A stretch of DNA of 64,000 nucleotides from Alkalihalobacterium elongatum (GCF_019024285.1 NZ_WMKZ01000024.1:1-64000); one strand, 5' to 3'; positions 11,397 to 21,522 are shown, counted from the stretch's first letter. The notes: a model not told the origin generated them from the letters alone. Made by a program: numbers and translations.

Positions 11397-14159
11397 TTAA
11401 CCCATATAATTTTCGGTAACAATTGTAGCACAAGAAGTACATAATGTCGGATGAGCCTCGTTTTGGCCAACAGTTTTTGAAACAACCCAACAACGTTCAC
11501 AAGTTTCACCTTCTGCTTTATTAACAACAATTGCTAAATCATCATATACATCTGCATGTTCTGGAGCTGTAGTCTTCTCTCCACCAATTACAGCTTGGGA
11601 TACGATAAACAATTTTTGTAAATCAACATTTTCAAAAGTTGCCTTTAAGTCCTCTGAAGGGTACAAAGCAATTTGTGCAGTTAAAGATTTACCAATTTTC
11701 TTCTCGTTACGTGCATTTTCTAGTGCTTTTAAGACATCATTTCTCACGTTCATCAGACGATCCCATTTTTTAACTAGCTCATCTACATTCGTAAATGCTT
11801 CTGCTTTTGGCATATCGGTTAATTGAACACTCTCTCCTTCGATGCCAGGAATGTGAGGCCATACTTCATCAGCGGTATGCGATAAAATCGGAGAAACGAG
11901 TTTCGCTAGAGCAACTACTGTCTCATACATTACCGTTTGAATTGAACGTCGAGCATGACTATTTGGTGCGTCTATATATAATGTATCTTTTGCAACGTCC
12001 ATATAGAAAGAACTCAATTCAACCGTACAGAAATTATTTAGCGCATGATAAACGTTAGAGAATTGGTATTGTTCATAACCTTTGTTAACTTTATTAATAA
12101 GTTCATGCAATTTCACAAGCATATATTTATCCAATTCTGGTAGGTCAGCAACCGCAACTGCATCTGTTTTCGGATCAAATCCGTTTAGATTTCCTAGCAA
12201 GAAACGGAATGTATTTCTAATTTTTCGATACACTTCCGAAACCTGCTTTAAAATATTATCAGATACACGTACATCAGCTTGATAATCAACCGAAGCTACC
12301 CATAACCGTAGAATATCTGCTCCTAATTGCTTCATGACATCATTAGGGACTACGACATTTCCTAAAGACTTACTCATCTTACGGCCCTCACCATCAAGGG
12401 CAAATCCGTGACTTAAAACACCTTTGTAAGGCGCTTTACCAGAAACGGCAACACTTGTTGATAATGAGGAGTTAAACCAACCACGATATTGGTCAGAACC
12501 TTCAAGATACAAGTCTGCTGGGCGTTGTAAATCATCACGCTCTACAAGAACTGCTTGGTGTGATGAACCAGAATCAAACCAAACATCCATAATATCCATT
12601 TCGCGGGTAAATTTACCGTTTGGACTATGGACAGATGTAAAGCCTTCTGGCAGCAGTTGCTCTGTTTCCCATTCAAACCAAATATTTGAACCATGCTCTC
12701 TAAATAAACTTGAAACATGATCAATCGTCTCGTCTGTAATTATTGGCTCTCCATCTTCACCGTAGAAAATCGGAATAGGTACTCCCCATGCGCGTTGACG
12801 TGAAATACACCAATCTCCACGGTCACGAACCATATTATAAAGACGTGTTTCACCCCAAGTTGGGATCCACTCTACTTCATTAATAGCTTGAAGCAACTCT
12901 TCTCTAAAGTCTTTAATAGATGCAAACCATTGTGCCGTCGCTCTAAAAATAACTGGTTTTTTTGTTCTCCAATCATGCGGATAAGAGTGAGTAATAAAAG
13001 ACAGCTTTAAAAGAGCACCTACTTCAGTTAACTTTTCAGTGATTGGCTTATTCGCTTCATCGTAAAATAATCCCTCAAAACCGACAGCTTCTTTTGTCAT
13101 AACACCTTTATCATCAACTGGACATAATACTTCTAGATTGTATTTTTGACCGACGATATAGTCATCTTCACCATGACCAGGTGCTGTGTGAACACAACCT
13201 GTACCTGCATCTAGAGTAACGTGGTCTCCACACATTACAAGAGAGTCTCGATCGTAAATTGGATGTTTTGCAATTACGTATTCTAACTGCTCACCTTTAA
13301 ATGTTTTTAGTACGCTGTGAGTTTCCCATTCTAATTCAGTTACTAGCGCTTCTAACAGCCCTGAAGCAACAACAAACTTATCGTTTTCTACTTGGACAAC
13401 ACTATATTCAAGTTCAGGATGAACTGTAATTCCAAGGTTAGCTGGAATAGTCCATGGTGTTGTTGTCCAAATGACAATTTTCTCGTCTCCATCTAAAACA
13501 CCTTTTCCATCTCTAATTGGAAAAGCCACATAAATTGACGGAGAGCGTTTATCATGGTACTCAATTTCAGCTTCTGCCAGAGCAGATTCTGAAGATGGTG
13601 ACCAGTAAACAGGCTTTAACCCTTTATAGATATACCCTTTTTTAGCCATGTCACCAAAAACTCTAATTTGTTGTGCTTCATATTCTTTGTTTAAAGTAAT
13701 ATAAGGGTTTTCCCAATCACCTCGAACACCTAACCGTTTAAATTGTTCACGCTGACGATCTATTTGTTCAAGTGCATATTCTTCACAAAGCTTTCTGAAG
13801 TCAGCAACACTCATCTCTTTACGTTTAACCTTTTTATTTTTTGTAAGAGCAGTTTCAATCGGAAGTCCGTGAGTATCCCACCCTGGCACATACGGTGCAT
13901 GGTATCCACTCATAGATTTAAAACGAACAATTATATCCTTTAATACTTTATTTAAAGCATGCCCCATATGGATATCTCCGTTTGCGTATGGGGGACCATC
14001 ATGAAGGACAAATAACGGACGACCTTCTGTTCGTTGTTGTACTTTTTGATAAATATTCATTTCATCCCAGTTTTTTTGCATTTCAGGTTCACGATTAGGT
14101 AAGTTTCCACGCATCGGAAACTCAGTCTTAGGCATTAATAAAGTATCTTTATATTCCAT
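11397..14159 (-). CDS. ileS: Isoleucine--tRNA ligase
   Basis: Charges tRNA-Ile, with an editing domain that clears valyl products. Class I synthetase: HIGH-type motif [13 protein letters not shown] at about residues 57-69, KMSKS in [10 protein letters not shown] near residue 598, anticodon-binding domain after about 640, and a C-terminal zinc-binding knuckle with CERC and CTSC. At 920 residues it matches the bacterial-type (mupirocin-sensitive class) IleS of B. subtilis. Controlled by the T-box leader directly upstream. Confidence 0.98.
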   Translation of the reverse strand: MEYKDTLLMPKTEFPMRGNLPNREPEMQKNWDEMNIYQKVQQRTEGRPLFVLHDGPPYANGDIHMGHALNKVLKDIIVRFKSMSGYHAPYVPGWDTHGLPIETALTKNKKVKRKEMSVADFRKLCEEYALEQIDRQREQFKRLGVRGDWENPYITLNKEYEAQQIRVFGDMAKKGYIYKGLKPVYWSPSSESALAEAEIEYHDKRSPSIYVAFPIRDGKGVLDGDEKIVIWTTTPWTIPANLGITVHPELEYSVVQVENDKFVVASGLLEALVTELEWETHSVLKTFKGEQLEYVIAKHPIYDRDSLVMCGDHVTLDAGTGCVHTAPGHGEDDYIVGQKYNLEVLCPVDDKGVMTKEAVGFEGLFYDEANKPITEKLTEVGALLKLSFITHSYPHDWRTKKPVIFRATAQWFASIKDFREELLQAINEVEWIPTWGETRLYNMVRDRGDWCISRQRAWGVPIPIFYGEDGEPIITDETIDHVSSLFREHGSNIWFEWETEQLLPEGFTSVHSPNGKFTREMDIMDVWFDSGSSHQAVLVERDDLQRPADLYLEGSDQYRGWFNSSLSTSVAVSGKAPYKGVLSHGFALDGEGRKMSKSLGNVVVPNDVMKQLGADILRLWVASVDYQADVRVSDNILKQVSEVYRKIRNTFRFLLGNLNGFDPKTDAVAVADLPELDKYMLVKLHELINKVNKGYEQYQFSNVYHALNNFCTVELSSFYMDVAKDTLYIDAPNSHARRSIQTVMYETVVALAKLVSPILSHTADEVWPHIPGIEGESVQLTDMPKAEAFTNVDELVKKWDRLMNVRNDVLKALENARNEKKIGKSLTAQIALYPSEDLKATFENVDLQKLFIVSQAVIGGEKTTAPEHADVYDDLAIVVNKAEGETCERCWVVSKTVGQNEAHPTLCTSCATIVTENYMG

Positions 14160-14184
14160 TCTGTTTCCTCCTAAATAATATGTA

Positions 14185-14242
14185 AAACGAAAAGCTGTAG
14201 ACGCTGGACGCTATAGCTAGACATTCGAAAAGCGGTAGACAA
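14185..14242. repeat. Degenerate Bacillaceae-type intergenic repeat
   Basis: Between the ileS start and its T-box terminator lies a short GC-richer stretch whose minus strand reads TCTAGCTATAGCGTCCAGCG flanked by two GCTTTTCG-like blocks. I recall TCTAGCTCCAGCGCC-type repeats as common in Bacillaceae intergenic DNA; this looks like a decayed copy. Assignment rests on memory. Confidence 0.35.
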
Positions 14243-14490
14243 CAAAAAAAACCTTCTCGCCTTATAGGGACGAGAAGGTTACCCGTGGTACCACCCTACT
14301 AAATAATAACAATTTAAATTTGTCATTATTCACTCTCATTCGTATCGGGAATAAACCGCTATAGCCTACTAGAAAAACTTTCGGTATAGAACTCAAGGGT
14401 GATTTTCCCATTAACACTTCATATCAGGCTCCCACCGCCCCTGACTCGCTATAACGAAGGTTGGTAAAGGTACTCTCCCTATCATAGTTT
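14243..14490 (-). promoter_or_regulatory. T-box riboswitch leader (isoleucine) of ileS
   Basis: The hallmark T-box sequence GGGTGGTACCACGG occurs at 14296-14283 (minus strand), and immediately after it is the terminator, arms ACCTTCTCG and CGAGAAGGT (14251-14279) with a T run. Upstream is a structured stem I region. An ATC triplet at 14403-14401 in AAAATCACC is a candidate isoleucine specifier codon, but I did not fold the RNA. Uncharged tRNA-Ile binding would favour the antiterminator and ileS expression. Confidence 0.93.
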
Positions 14491-14512
14491 CCATCTTTTC
14501 AGTTTGAGACGA

Positions 14513-14541
14513 ATTATATAAAAAATTTATACAAATGTCAA
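14513..14541 (-). promoter_or_regulatory. Consensus sigma-A promoter of the ileS T-box transcript
   Basis: On the minus strand TTGACA (14541-14536) and TATAAT (14518-14513) are separated by 17 bases, a perfect vegetative promoter. It lies between the divIVA stop and the T-box. Confidence 0.85.
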
Positions 14542-14548
14542 ATGATGT

Positions 14549-15043
14549 TTATTCTACAGTTTCTTTTTCCACTGTTTCCTCAACTTTTGAGAGTTCATCC
14601 CAATCATCGGTTTGGAGCATTTCTAACTGTGCTTCTACAAGCATCTTAAATCTTATACGATAAACAGAAGCTTGTTTCTTTAACTCTTCAATTTCTAACA
14701 TCACTTTTCTTGATTTCGTTAATGCATCATTAATTATTCGATCCGCATTTTTCTCTGCTTCCTTAACAATTAATTGTGCTTCTTTTTGAGCACTACGACG
14801 AACCTCTTCGGCAGATTCTTGAGCTACTAAAATTGATTTATTTAAAGTTTCCTCAATTTTGTTATAATGCTCTAATTTCCCATCAAGGTCCTGTACCCGT
14901 TCAAACATTTCCTTCTTTTCCCGTAGTACAGCTTCATAATCTTTTATGATTTGGTCAAGAAACTCATTAACCTCATCTTCATCGTAACCACGGAATCCGC
15001 GAGTAAACTCTTTATTATGAATATCAAGCGGTGTTAAAGGCAC
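14549..15043 (-). CDS. divIVA: Cell-division / pole protein DivIVA
   Basis: Binds negatively curved membrane at division sites and poles, recruiting the Min system and, in sporulation, helping anchor the chromosome. N-terminal lipid-binding domain with DIHNKEFTRGFRGYDEDEVN, followed by long coiled-coil segments to about residue 150. The open frame extends upstream to 15205, but GGAGGTGGA lies just before a GTG at 15043 and gives PLTPLDIHNK, aligned with B. subtilis DivIVA; 164 residues, the same length. Last gene of the ylm division cluster, followed by the ileS promoter. Confidence 0.96.
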   Translation of the reverse strand: MPLTPLDIHNKEFTRGFRGYDEDEVNEFLDQIIKDYEAVLREKKEMFERVQDLDGKLEHYNKIEETLNKSILVAQESAEEVRRSAQKEAQLIVKEAEKNADRIINDALTKSRKVMLEIEELKKQASVYRIRFKMLVEAQLEMLQTDDWDELSKVEETVEKETVE

Positions 15044-15125
15044 AACTCCACCTCCAAATCTTGTCGTTAAATTCTTTGATATATTCGACAGAAAATGAAC
15101 ATATCCTTCTTTTTCTATTAATAAT

Positions 15126-15899
15126 TTATTTTTTCCTTCCAAATAAAATGCGAATTTTTCCCTTTTTTGTAGAACCAGCGATCGATAATAACTTACTTCT
15201 CCCAAGTCCTCTTACAGAAAAATAATCTCCTTCTTGGATCTGAAAGGCTCCATCTTCAACCGTTTTCCAATTCACCTTAACTAGTCCTCTATCGATAAAA
15301 AGAGATGATTTAGTTCGAGAAATATTGTACATTCCAGAGAGCAAGGTATCTAGTCGTAAGGAAGAAATAGTTGTTGACTCTTCAGTCCACTCTTCTAGTG
15401 TTTCAACGATATCTTCTTCATTTATTGGAACAATTTTAACTTTAGCTTGTCCAACTTTTTGTAAATTTAATTCAATAAAGCTGCCTACTTCATGGGCGAC
15501 CATTAACTGAACCACTTCACTATTTAAGATGATATCGCCAAATTTTTCTCGCTTCATACCTAATCCCATCATAGAGCCGAGTATATCTCGATGTTCTAAT
15601 GTTATAAACTTTCTAGGATATCTTAGCTCAAAAGCTTGAATTTGAAAGTCATTCTTAGAAAGTTCAAAAAAAGAAGGATAGATCATAGCACGTTTGCGCT
15701 CGGTATAAGAAGTGCCTCCCCAAAAGGAGAGGCATATTTCCTCATCTTTACCTATAATCGTTTTTAATATATCTTGCTGACGGGGATCAAGAAAGTCAGT
15801 TAGTTTATATGTGTATTGAACGATAACTTCCTGTTTCCAATCTAATACTTGATCAACAAATACTCGTTCTTCATTCCTAAAGTGCTGGTAAATATTCAT
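15126..15899 (-). CDS. ylmH: S4-domain RNA-binding protein YlmH
   Basis: A 257-residue protein with a C-terminal S4 domain (about residues 180-245: LRLDTLLSGMYNISRTK onward). YlmH of B. subtilis is related to RqcP and has been linked to rescue of stalled large ribosomal subunits; I use that as family knowledge only. It lies in the usual ylmG-ylmH-divIVA order. The start is an ATG opposite position 15899; no stronger internal start is evident. Confidence 0.92.
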   Translation of the reverse strand: MNIYQHFRNEERVFVDQVLDWKQEVIVQYTYKLTDFLDPRQQDILKTIIGKDEEICLSFWGGTSYTERKRAMIYPSFFELSKNDFQIQAFELRYPRKFITLEHRDILGSMMGLGMKREKFGDIILNSEVVQLMVAHEVGSFIELNLQKVGQAKVKIVPINEEDIVETLEEWTEESTTISSLRLDTLLSGMYNISRTKSSLFIDRGLVKVNWKTVEDGAFQIQEGDYFSVRGLGRSKLLSIAGSTKKGKIRILFGRKK

Positions 15900-15915
15900 A
15901 TTTTTTTATCACCAG

Positions 15916-16173
15916 TTACATTCCGAATAATGCAGCAACTCCGTATCGTGCAAATGATAAGGCAAAAATAGCTACAATTGGCGAAATATCAATCATACCC
16001 AGAGGAGGAATAAACTTTCTAAACGGTGCTAAGTAAGGTTCTACAACTGAACCTAAGAATTGACCGATAGAAGACTCCTTTGCGTTTGGAAACCATGACA
16101 TTAGAATATACGCAATGATCATGTATGAATAAACCATAATTGCTAAATTTAATAAAGCTCCAATTCCTTGCAT
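15916..16173 (-). CDS. ylmG: YggT-family membrane protein YlmG
   Basis: An 85-residue protein with two hydrophobic helices (about residues 5-25 and 62-82) separated by the family motif SWFPNAKESSIGQFL...EPYLAPFRKFIPP. YggT/YlmG proteins are conserved beside sepF and divIVA; plastid relatives affect nucleoid distribution, while the bacterial role is unsettled. Sits 20 bases after sepF, clearly co-transcribed. Confidence 0.93.
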   Translation of the reverse strand: MQGIGALLNLAIMVYSYMIIAYILMSWFPNAKESSIGQFLGSVVEPYLAPFRKFIPPLGMIDISPIVAIFALSFARYGVAALFGM

Positions 16174-16193
16174 TTAATTAATCCACCACCATT

Positions 16194-16640
16194 CTAACGT
16201 TGTTCAAATCTCTCTTGCATCATTTCTGTTATTGATCCAGAAACGTCTACATTATCTGGAGTACATAAAAATATACTTACTCCAAGCTTTTGAATGTCTC
16301 CTCCTATAGCATACACTGTTCCACTTAAAAAATCGACAATTCGCTTTCCTTGCTCATTTGAAATTCGTTGTAAGTTTATAATTACAGCTTTCCTATTTTT
16401 TAAGTGGTCTGCTATATCTTGAACCTCGTCATACGTTCTAGGTTCAATTAAAATAACTTTTGCTGCCGCTTTTTGTACACTCTGCAGACTGACAACATTT
16501 TGATTTTTAGCTTGTTTCTCATTCCTACGGTGCTGTGGTACCTCTTCTTGGGCTGCAGCAACTTCCTCATTATAAGATTCATAATCTTGCGAATCTTCTT
16601 CCAATTCAAAAAAACGTTTAAACCTCGATTTCATACCCAC
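16194..16640 (-). CDS. sepF: Cell division protein SepF
   Basis: FtsZ-binding membrane anchor that bundles and arcs FtsZ filaments and shapes the septum. Short N-terminal amphipathic helix [13 protein letters not shown] for membrane binding, an acidic/Gln-rich linker, and the C-terminal SepF (DUF552) domain from about residue 60 ([20 protein letters not shown]). Start is GTG, 7 bases after AGGAGG; the ATG two codons later is too far. 148 residues, as in B. subtilis (152). Confidence 0.95.
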   Translation of the reverse strand: MGMKSRFKRFFELEEDSQDYESYNEEVAAAQEEVPQHRRNEKQAKNQNVVSLQSVQKAAAKVILIEPRTYDEVQDIADHLKNRKAVIINLQRISNEQGKRIVDFLSGTVYAIGGDIQKLGVSIFLCTPDNVDVSGSITEMMQERFEQR

Positions 16641-16666
16641 TAAAATTCCTCCTTTGACCTCGATTT

Positions 16667-17341
16667 TTAACCGACAAGCGAAGATCCGATCCGAATGAAA
16701 GTTGCACCTTCTTCTACTGCAATTATGTAATCATTTGACATCCCCATTGACAATTCTGTGCACGGAGCATGTTCAAGTGATAAAGCTTGTACTTCTTGCT
16801 GTAATAATCGAAGCTGCTTAAATACAGGGCGAGTTTCCTCTGAATTCTCAACAAAAGGAGCCATAGTCATAAGTCCAACTACTTGAATTGCAGGGAATAA
16901 AGAGAGATCATGGATGAACGAGATTATTTGATTTGGATCAAGGCCTGACTTCGATTCTTCACCCGAGACGTTTACTTGAACAAAGCATTTCAATGGTTCT
17001 TGTGAGCTCCATCTTTTTTGTATTTCCTCTGCTAAGGATAAACGATCTAATGAGTGAAGATAATCGATATGATCTATCACTTTTTTGACTTTTTTCGATT
17101 GAAGAGATCCGATAAAATGTAAAACTGGATCCGCATTAATGGAATTTGTTTTTTCGAGTAAACCTTCTACTCTGTTTTCACCAATATGAAAAACACCTGC
17201 ATCTAATGCTTGTTGAGTTCTTTCAACAGTCACATATTTAGTGACTGCAATTATTTTTACATCATTAAGGTTGCGCCCTGAACGTTGACAGGCAGCAGCA
17301 ATTTCTTCTTGTATTTTCTGTAGGTTTTCTTTAACTGTCAA
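16667..17341 (-). CDS. ylmE: Pyridoxal phosphate homeostasis protein (YggS/PLPBP family)
   Basis: Binds pyridoxal 5'-phosphate and affects amino-acid and vitamin B6 balance; no enzymatic reaction is established for the family. Alanine-racemase-like barrel: PLP lysine in IAVTKYV, then FIGSLQSKK and [11 protein letters not shown], ending in [10 protein letters not shown]. The open frame begins at 17371, but AAAGGAG precedes a TTG at 17341 by 9 bases, giving 224 residues starting [10 protein letters not shown], close to B. subtilis YlmE. Confidence 0.92.
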   Translation of the reverse strand: MTVKENLQKIQEEIAAACQRSGRNLNDVKIIAVTKYVTVERTQQALDAGVFHIGENRVEGLLEKTNSINADPVLHFIGSLQSKKVKKVIDHIDYLHSLDRLSLAEEIQKRWSSQEPLKCFVQVNVSGEESKSGLDPNQIISFIHDLSLFPAIQVVGLMTMAPFVENSEETRPVFKQLRLLQQEVQALSLEHAPCTELSMGMSNDYIIAVEEGATFIRIGSSLVG

Positions 17342-17361
17342 TCGAGCGTTCTCCTTTCTAT

Positions 17362-18189
17362 TTACATACAATTAAATCCTATATAACTCATCATCCTGCC
17401 CGTTTTCCCGAGCTCTTTTCGGTGAGAAAAAAATAAATTTGTCTTACTAGCTGTACAATATTGGCTAGTTTTTATATTATCACTTGGAATACCTGCATTA
17501 ATCAGTAATTGCTTATTTAACCTCTTTAAATCTAATAAGTAGTGTCCAGGTTTAGAAGGAATATATGGTCGCTCCTCACTACTTGGTAATGCATTATCGA
17601 CTGCTCGAATAACATTAGTATCAACCTCATACTCTTCTTGACTAATTGCTGGTCCAATTACAACCATGATATCATTCACATCTATTCCCTCAACGGTTGT
17701 CCAATCTTCAATCATTTTAGGACCAATCTTACCAACCGTTCCTTTCCAACCTGCGTGTGCTAAACCGATCAGCTCATGTTTTGGTGCAAAGAAGTATAAC
17801 GGTACACAGTCAGCATATAAACTGACAAGTAGAATGTTTTTTTCTTTTGTATATAATCCATCTACACCATCGATAGCTGTCTTGGTTGAAAGTCCACCTC
17901 TACTGGCATCACCACTAGTCACTTTTTTTATCTTGGCATCGTGAACTTGCTCACCTACTACCCAATTTTCAATAGGAAAATTAAGAAATTCAGCTACAAT
18001 TTGGCGATTTTTTAGAACGATAGAGTCCTCGTCATATACATGTAGCCCTACATTTAATGAGTCATATGGTGATTTGCCGACACCTCCTAGACGAGTACTA
18101 AAGCCTACACAGAGATTATTGTCCTTCTTTTCCCAATCCGAGATTACTAATAATTCGTCTCCCGTTTGGTTAAACGGTTCATGGACCAA
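17362..18189 (-). CDS. ylmD: Purine nucleoside phosphorylase-like protein YlmD (DUF152)
   Basis: Member of the YfiH/LACC1 family, members of which phosphorolyse purine nucleosides; formerly called multicopper oxidase. Metal/catalytic residues are visible in GEQVHDAK, LYADCVPLYF and GLAHAGWKGTVG. The frame is open to 18288, but AGGAAG sits 7 bases before a TTG at 18189, which gives 275 residues, close to the 278 of B. subtilis YlmD, and removes a non-conserved stretch. Precedes ylmE by 20 bases. Confidence 0.88.
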   Translation of the reverse strand: MVHEPFNQTGDELLVISDWEKKDNNLCVGFSTRLGGVGKSPYDSLNVGLHVYDEDSIVLKNRQIVAEFLNFPIENWVVGEQVHDAKIKKVTSGDASRGGLSTKTAIDGVDGLYTKEKNILLVSLYADCVPLYFFAPKHELIGLAHAGWKGTVGKIGPKMIEDWTTVEGIDVNDIMVVIGPAISQEEYEVDTNVIRAVDNALPSSEERPYIPSKPGHYLLDLKRLNKQLLINAGIPSDNIKTSQYCTASKTNLFFSHRKELGKTGRMMSYIGFNCM

Positions 18190-18324
18190 AAAATCACTTC
18201 CTATCCATGTTTTTTCGTTAAGCTTTAAACAACAAAAAATGCCATAATTTTGATTGTTTTTATCTATTTTAGCATATTTTTCTTGCAAAGAGTATTAAGT
18301 TTCGCCTTTTATCCCTCGTTTTTC

Positions 18325-18594
18325 TTAACTTCCACCTGTCGAATATGGTTGATAAGGCTCTGGTAAGTGCACTAAAATAACATCGTTTCCTATTTTAACA
18401 ATATTACTCCAAGGAATGACAAACTCTTGTGTTTCTCGATTAAAAAAACTCATCATTTTGCCTGTTCCATTGATAATAATAGCATCAATTTGACCTGTCG
18501 ATAGGTTGATATCGAGATCAGTTAAATTACCTAGTCGTTTCCCATTTTCCATATTAACTATATCCTTTGATTGGAGATCAGATATTTTCATCAT
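18325..18594 (-). CDS. ylmC: PRC-barrel protein YlmC/YmxH family
   Basis: A small PRC-barrel protein: MKISDLQSKDIVNMENGKRL, then DLDINLSTGQIDAIII, and IPWSNIVKIGNDVILV. Family members are annotated as sporulation proteins; B. subtilis ylmC lies in the same place and its function is not defined. The first open codon (GTG, 18606) overlaps the ribosome binding site AAGGTGG, so the ATG at 18594 (8 bases downstream; 89 residues) is chosen; the adjacent ATG is equally possible. Confidence 0.87.
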   Translation of the reverse strand: MMKISDLQSKDIVNMENGKRLGNLTDLDINLSTGQIDAIIINGTGKMMSFFNRETQEFVIPWSNIVKIGNDVILVHLPEPYQPYSTGGS

Positions 18595-18722
18595 AATTAA
18601 CGCCACCTTCCATAACGATGCTGTAATACTTCATCTATATGATAATACAACCAATAATATCTCAAAAAATATCCAAAGGTACTAAAGTATACAAAAAAAC
18701 AGCCTTGAAAAAAAAGCCATTG

Positions 18723-18760
18723 AAAAAGACCGAGTAACATTTTTGTTACCCGGTCTTTTT
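18723..18760. terminator. Terminator of sigG
   Basis: The arms AAAAAGACCGAGTAAC and GTTACCCGGTCTTTTT flank a short T-rich loop directly after the sigG stop, with runs of A and T on both sides, so it can work on either strand. Confidence 0.9.
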
Positions 18761-18761
18761 A

Positions 18762-19547
18762 TTAGCTTTGAGCGTGTTTATTCATTTGTTGGATGGCTGC
18801 TTTTTCAAGCCTAGATACTTGTGCCTGTGAGATACCGATTTCGTCTGCAACTTCCATTTGAGTCTTTCCTTGGAAAAACCTCATATTTAAAATTAACTTT
18901 TCCCTGTCATTCAACCGGATCATCGCCTCACGAAGTGCAATTTCTTCAACCCAATTAACATCTTTTTGCTTGTCATCACTAATTTGGTCCATTACGTAAA
19001 TTGGATCTCCACCATCATTGTAAATCGGCTCAAAAAGGGATACCGGATCCTGAATAGCGTCCAAAGCGAACACAACATCCTCCTTTGGAACATCCAGTAC
19101 TTTAGAAATTTCTTGTACCGTTGGTTCGCGGTCTCTGTTCTTCTCAGCCATTAGCTGATCTCGAACTTGTAAAGCCTTATAAGCAATGTCACGCAAAGAC
19201 CTCGACACTCGAATTGGATTGTTATCTCTTAAGTACCTTCTAATTTCACCGATGATCATAGGGACAGCGTATGTAGAAAACTTTACATTTTGGCTTAAAT
19301 CGAAATTATCGATTGATTTCATTAAACCTATACAACCAACTTGAAAAAGATCATCTACATATTCACCACGGTTATTAAAGCGTTGGATTACGCTTAGGAC
19401 AAGCCGAAGATTACCATTGACTAACTTTTCACGGGCACTAATGTCACCGCTTTGCATTTGCGTAAATAACTCACGCATTTCTTTATTCGTTAGTACAGGT
19501 AATTTCGCTGTGTCAACTCCACAAATTTCAACCTTATTTCGTGTCAA
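18762..19547 (-). CDS. sigG: RNA polymerase sigma-G, late forespore sigma factor
   Basis: Directs transcription in the engulfed forespore (ssp, germinant receptor and DNA-protection genes). Sigma-70 domains: region 2 with GEYVDDLFQVGCIGLMKSID, region 3, and region 4 helix-turn-helix TQMEVADEIGISQAQVSRLE. N-terminal NKVEICGVDTAKLPVL is the sigma-G signature. The frame opens at 19580, but GGGAGGGAAAGAA precedes a TTG at 19547, giving 261 residues as in B. subtilis (260). Preceded by its own forespore-type promoter. Confidence 0.97.
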   Translation of the reverse strand: MTRNKVEICGVDTAKLPVLTNKEMRELFTQMQSGDISAREKLVNGNLRLVLSVIQRFNNRGEYVDDLFQVGCIGLMKSIDNFDLSQNVKFSTYAVPMIIGEIRRYLRDNNPIRVSRSLRDIAYKALQVRDQLMAEKNRDREPTVQEISKVLDVPKEDVVFALDAIQDPVSLFEPIYNDGGDPIYVMDQISDDKQKDVNWVEEIALREAMIRLNDREKLILNMRFFQGKTQMEVADEIGISQAQVSRLEKAAIQQMNKHAQS

Positions 19548-19583
19548 TTCTTTCCCTCCCAACAGGAGAATGATGTTCATGTA

Positions 19584-19612
19584 AAGTATCTCCTTGAGAG
19601 GGAAAAATATGC
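19584..19612 (-). promoter_or_regulatory. Candidate sigma-F/sigma-G promoter of sigG
   Basis: On the minus strand GCATA (19612-19608) lies 14 bases before GGAGATACTT (19593-19584). This fits the sigma-F/G patterns GYATA and GGNNANANT. B. subtilis sigG is transcribed from such a promoter in the spoIIGB-spoIIIG gap, the same position. Pattern matched by eye. Confidence 0.6.
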
Positions 19613-19701
19613 ACTAAAACTCGTCGATTAAATTCTGATAAATCAAATCAGTTCATGGTATTACAACGTTTGTAGGCATTCAAATATTTTTTTATCGAAA
19701 A

Positions 19702-20415
19702 TTAGACCATCTTATTAAATTCTTTTCTTAATCGCTTAATAATACGTTTTTCAAGGCGTGAGATATAAGATTGAGATATCCCTAGTAAATCAGCAACATC
19801 TTTTTGAGTTTTCTCCTCATCTCCAGCTAGACCAAAACGAAGTTCCATTATTTGTTTTTCTCGATCATTTAATGTGTGTAATGCTTTTACTAGTAATTTA
19901 CGGTCAACTTTTTCTTCTATTCCTTTTGTAATAATATCTTCTTCAGTTCCAAGTACGTCTGACAATAGTAATTCATTTCCATCCCAATCTATATTGAGCG
20001 GTTCATCAAAAGAAACTTCAGAACGAATTTTGTTATTACGTCGTAAATACATAAGTATCTCATTTTCTATACAACGTGAAGCATATGTTGCTAATTTAAT
20101 TTTCTTTTCTGGGTTAAAAGTATTAACTGCTTTAATTAATCCAATTGTTCCAATACTAATTAGGTCTTCGATATTAATGCCCGTGTTCTCAAATTTACGT
20201 GCAATATATACGACAAGCCTTAAGTTTCGTTCAATCAACATGGCACGAACAGCCTTATCACCAGTTGGTAACTTACTTAATAGATGTGCTTCTTCTTCTT
20301 TTGATAATGGTGGGGGTAGCGCTTCACTTCCGCCTATATAATATATTTCGTCTGGTTTCATTCCCAAGCGGTATAATATTCTCTGCCACATCAACGTAAA
20401 CTTCAACTTTAGCAT
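19702..20415 (-). CDS. sigE: RNA polymerase sigma-E precursor, early mother-cell sigma factor
   Basis: Made as an inactive pro-protein and cleaved by SpoIIGA after sigma-F activation in the forespore. The membrane-associated pro-sequence is [18 protein letters not shown]. Region 2 contains [20 protein letters not shown]; the region 4 helix-turn-helix is [20 protein letters not shown]. 237 residues, against 239 in B. subtilis. 27 bases after spoIIGA, so the protease and its substrate are co-expressed. Confidence 0.97.
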   Translation of the reverse strand: MLKLKFTLMWQRILYRLGMKPDEIYYIGGSEALPPPLSKEEEAHLLSKLPTGDKAVRAMLIERNLRLVVYIARKFENTGINIEDLISIGTIGLIKAVNTFNPEKKIKLATYASRCIENEILMYLRRNNKIRSEVSFDEPLNIDWDGNELLLSDVLGTEEDIITKGIEEKVDRKLLVKALHTLNDREKQIMELRFGLAGDEEKTQKDVADLLGISQSYISRLEKRIIKRLRKEFNKMV

Positions 20416-20442
20416 GTTATTGCCTCCTCAATAAATGTAAAA

Positions 20443-21366
20443 CTAAGCTAATTTTTTTCCTTCTCCTGCAACAAGCATCTTCGGATGAACAATACATTGA
20501 TAGTCTCCATCGTTTGATAGTTTAATATCGTTAATCCCAATTAGCACTTTTTTTACAAGATGCTGCTCATTAGCCGTTGTCACTTTAACATGATCAGGCT
20601 TAATAGCAATCATAAATTGTTGGTCCTTGCCTACAACTCGATATGGGATAATTCTAATCCTTTCACAGAAAGGATGGTTCTTTTCGTATATTTTCTCTAA
20701 ATTTTCATAATCGAGAAGTAGTTCAATTTCTTCGTTGTTTAGCATAGAATGTAATGCGTCCTTTTCTATGACCATAACTGGAGCTCTAGTAATTGGATCA
20801 TGTAATTGGTTCCCACTATCGACTAGACCTTTCATGCTTAACATATCTTGACCAATTGAGATTTCCACATTTACCACTTGTTCATAATGAATTTTTCTTG
20901 TTTCCACTTGTTTTAACTGATGTTTAGAAAACAACCATACAAGAGGGAAACCGATTAAAACAAATATCCAGCTAAATGTGCTTCCGAATCCCGATGTTTT
21001 TGTAAACATAACTCCATCCAATATCTCAATCTCCGTTTGCCAAAAGAAGTGAAGAGCAAACAAGCCTCCCCCCGTCATAAAAGTAACAAAGTAAAACATA
21101 AATAAATTTTGAATAAAGTACGTTAATCGATAAAACCCAAATGCGATCCATACGATTGCCATTGAGTAAAGAATTTTCATCCAAGGCTGGTAAAACAAAT
21201 GGCCAATTGGTGTAAACATAAAAAAGACAATAAGTGACGCAAAAAGAGCTGCTAAGAATAACCGCCATTTATGTATGTTTCTTTTGAGTGTTATTGCAGT
21301 TATCCAGATTAAGAGAAAGTCAATACATAAATTAAGAAACCAAATAACATCCAAATAAATGGTCAT
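20443..21366 (-). CDS. spoIIGA: Pro-sigma-E processing aspartic protease SpoIIGA
   Basis: Membrane protease of the sporulation septum that removes the pro-sequence of sigma-E. N-terminal half has about five transmembrane helices; the C-terminal cytosolic half carries the retroviral-type aspartate in GLVDSGNQLHDPITRAPV. The ORF starts at 21381, but GAGAGG lies before the ATG at 21366 (MTIYLDVIWFLNL), which matches the family N-terminus; 307 residues. First gene of the spoIIG operon. Confidence 0.95.
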   Translation of the reverse strand: MTIYLDVIWFLNLCIDFLLIWITAITLKRNIHKWRLFLAALFASLIVFFMFTPIGHLFYQPWMKILYSMAIVWIAFGFYRLTYFIQNLFMFYFVTFMTGGGLFALHFFWQTEIEILDGVMFTKTSGFGSTFSWIFVLIGFPLVWLFSKHQLKQVETRKIHYEQVVNVEISIGQDMLSMKGLVDSGNQLHDPITRAPVMVIEKDALHSMLNNEEIELLLDYENLEKIYEKNHPFCERIRIIPYRVVGKDQQFMIAIKPDHVKVTTANEQHLVKKVLIGINDIKLSNDGDYQCIVHPKMLVAGEGKKLA

Positions 21367-21483
21367 TGCATGTCCTCTCAATCATTTTTGGTATGTTTAG
21401 CCAAGTATATATCAGATTCTATTTATAAGTCTGTCAGTTTATGACGAGATTAAATAGTTATTTTGATAGATTTGCACTTATAC

Positions 21484-21514
21484 TGTCAAAGGAACATGGT
21501 AATTGATTGACAAT
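21484..21514 (-). promoter_or_regulatory. Candidate Spo0A boxes upstream of spoIIG
   Basis: Two Spo0A-like sequences lie about 120-150 bases before spoIIGA: TGTCAAA on the plus strand (21484-21490), matching the core TGTCRAA, and ATTGTCAA on the minus strand (21514-21507). In B. subtilis this operon is activated by Spo0A with sigma-A. I could not identify a convincing -35/-10 pair with the unusual 22-base spacing of the B. subtilis promoter. Confidence 0.35.
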
Positions 21515-21522
21515 TTTTTGCA

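Noticed and set aside
19874-20341. Plus-strand open frame of 155 codons
   Set aside because: Antisense shadow of sigE; Ser/Ile-rich composition of a reversed frame.
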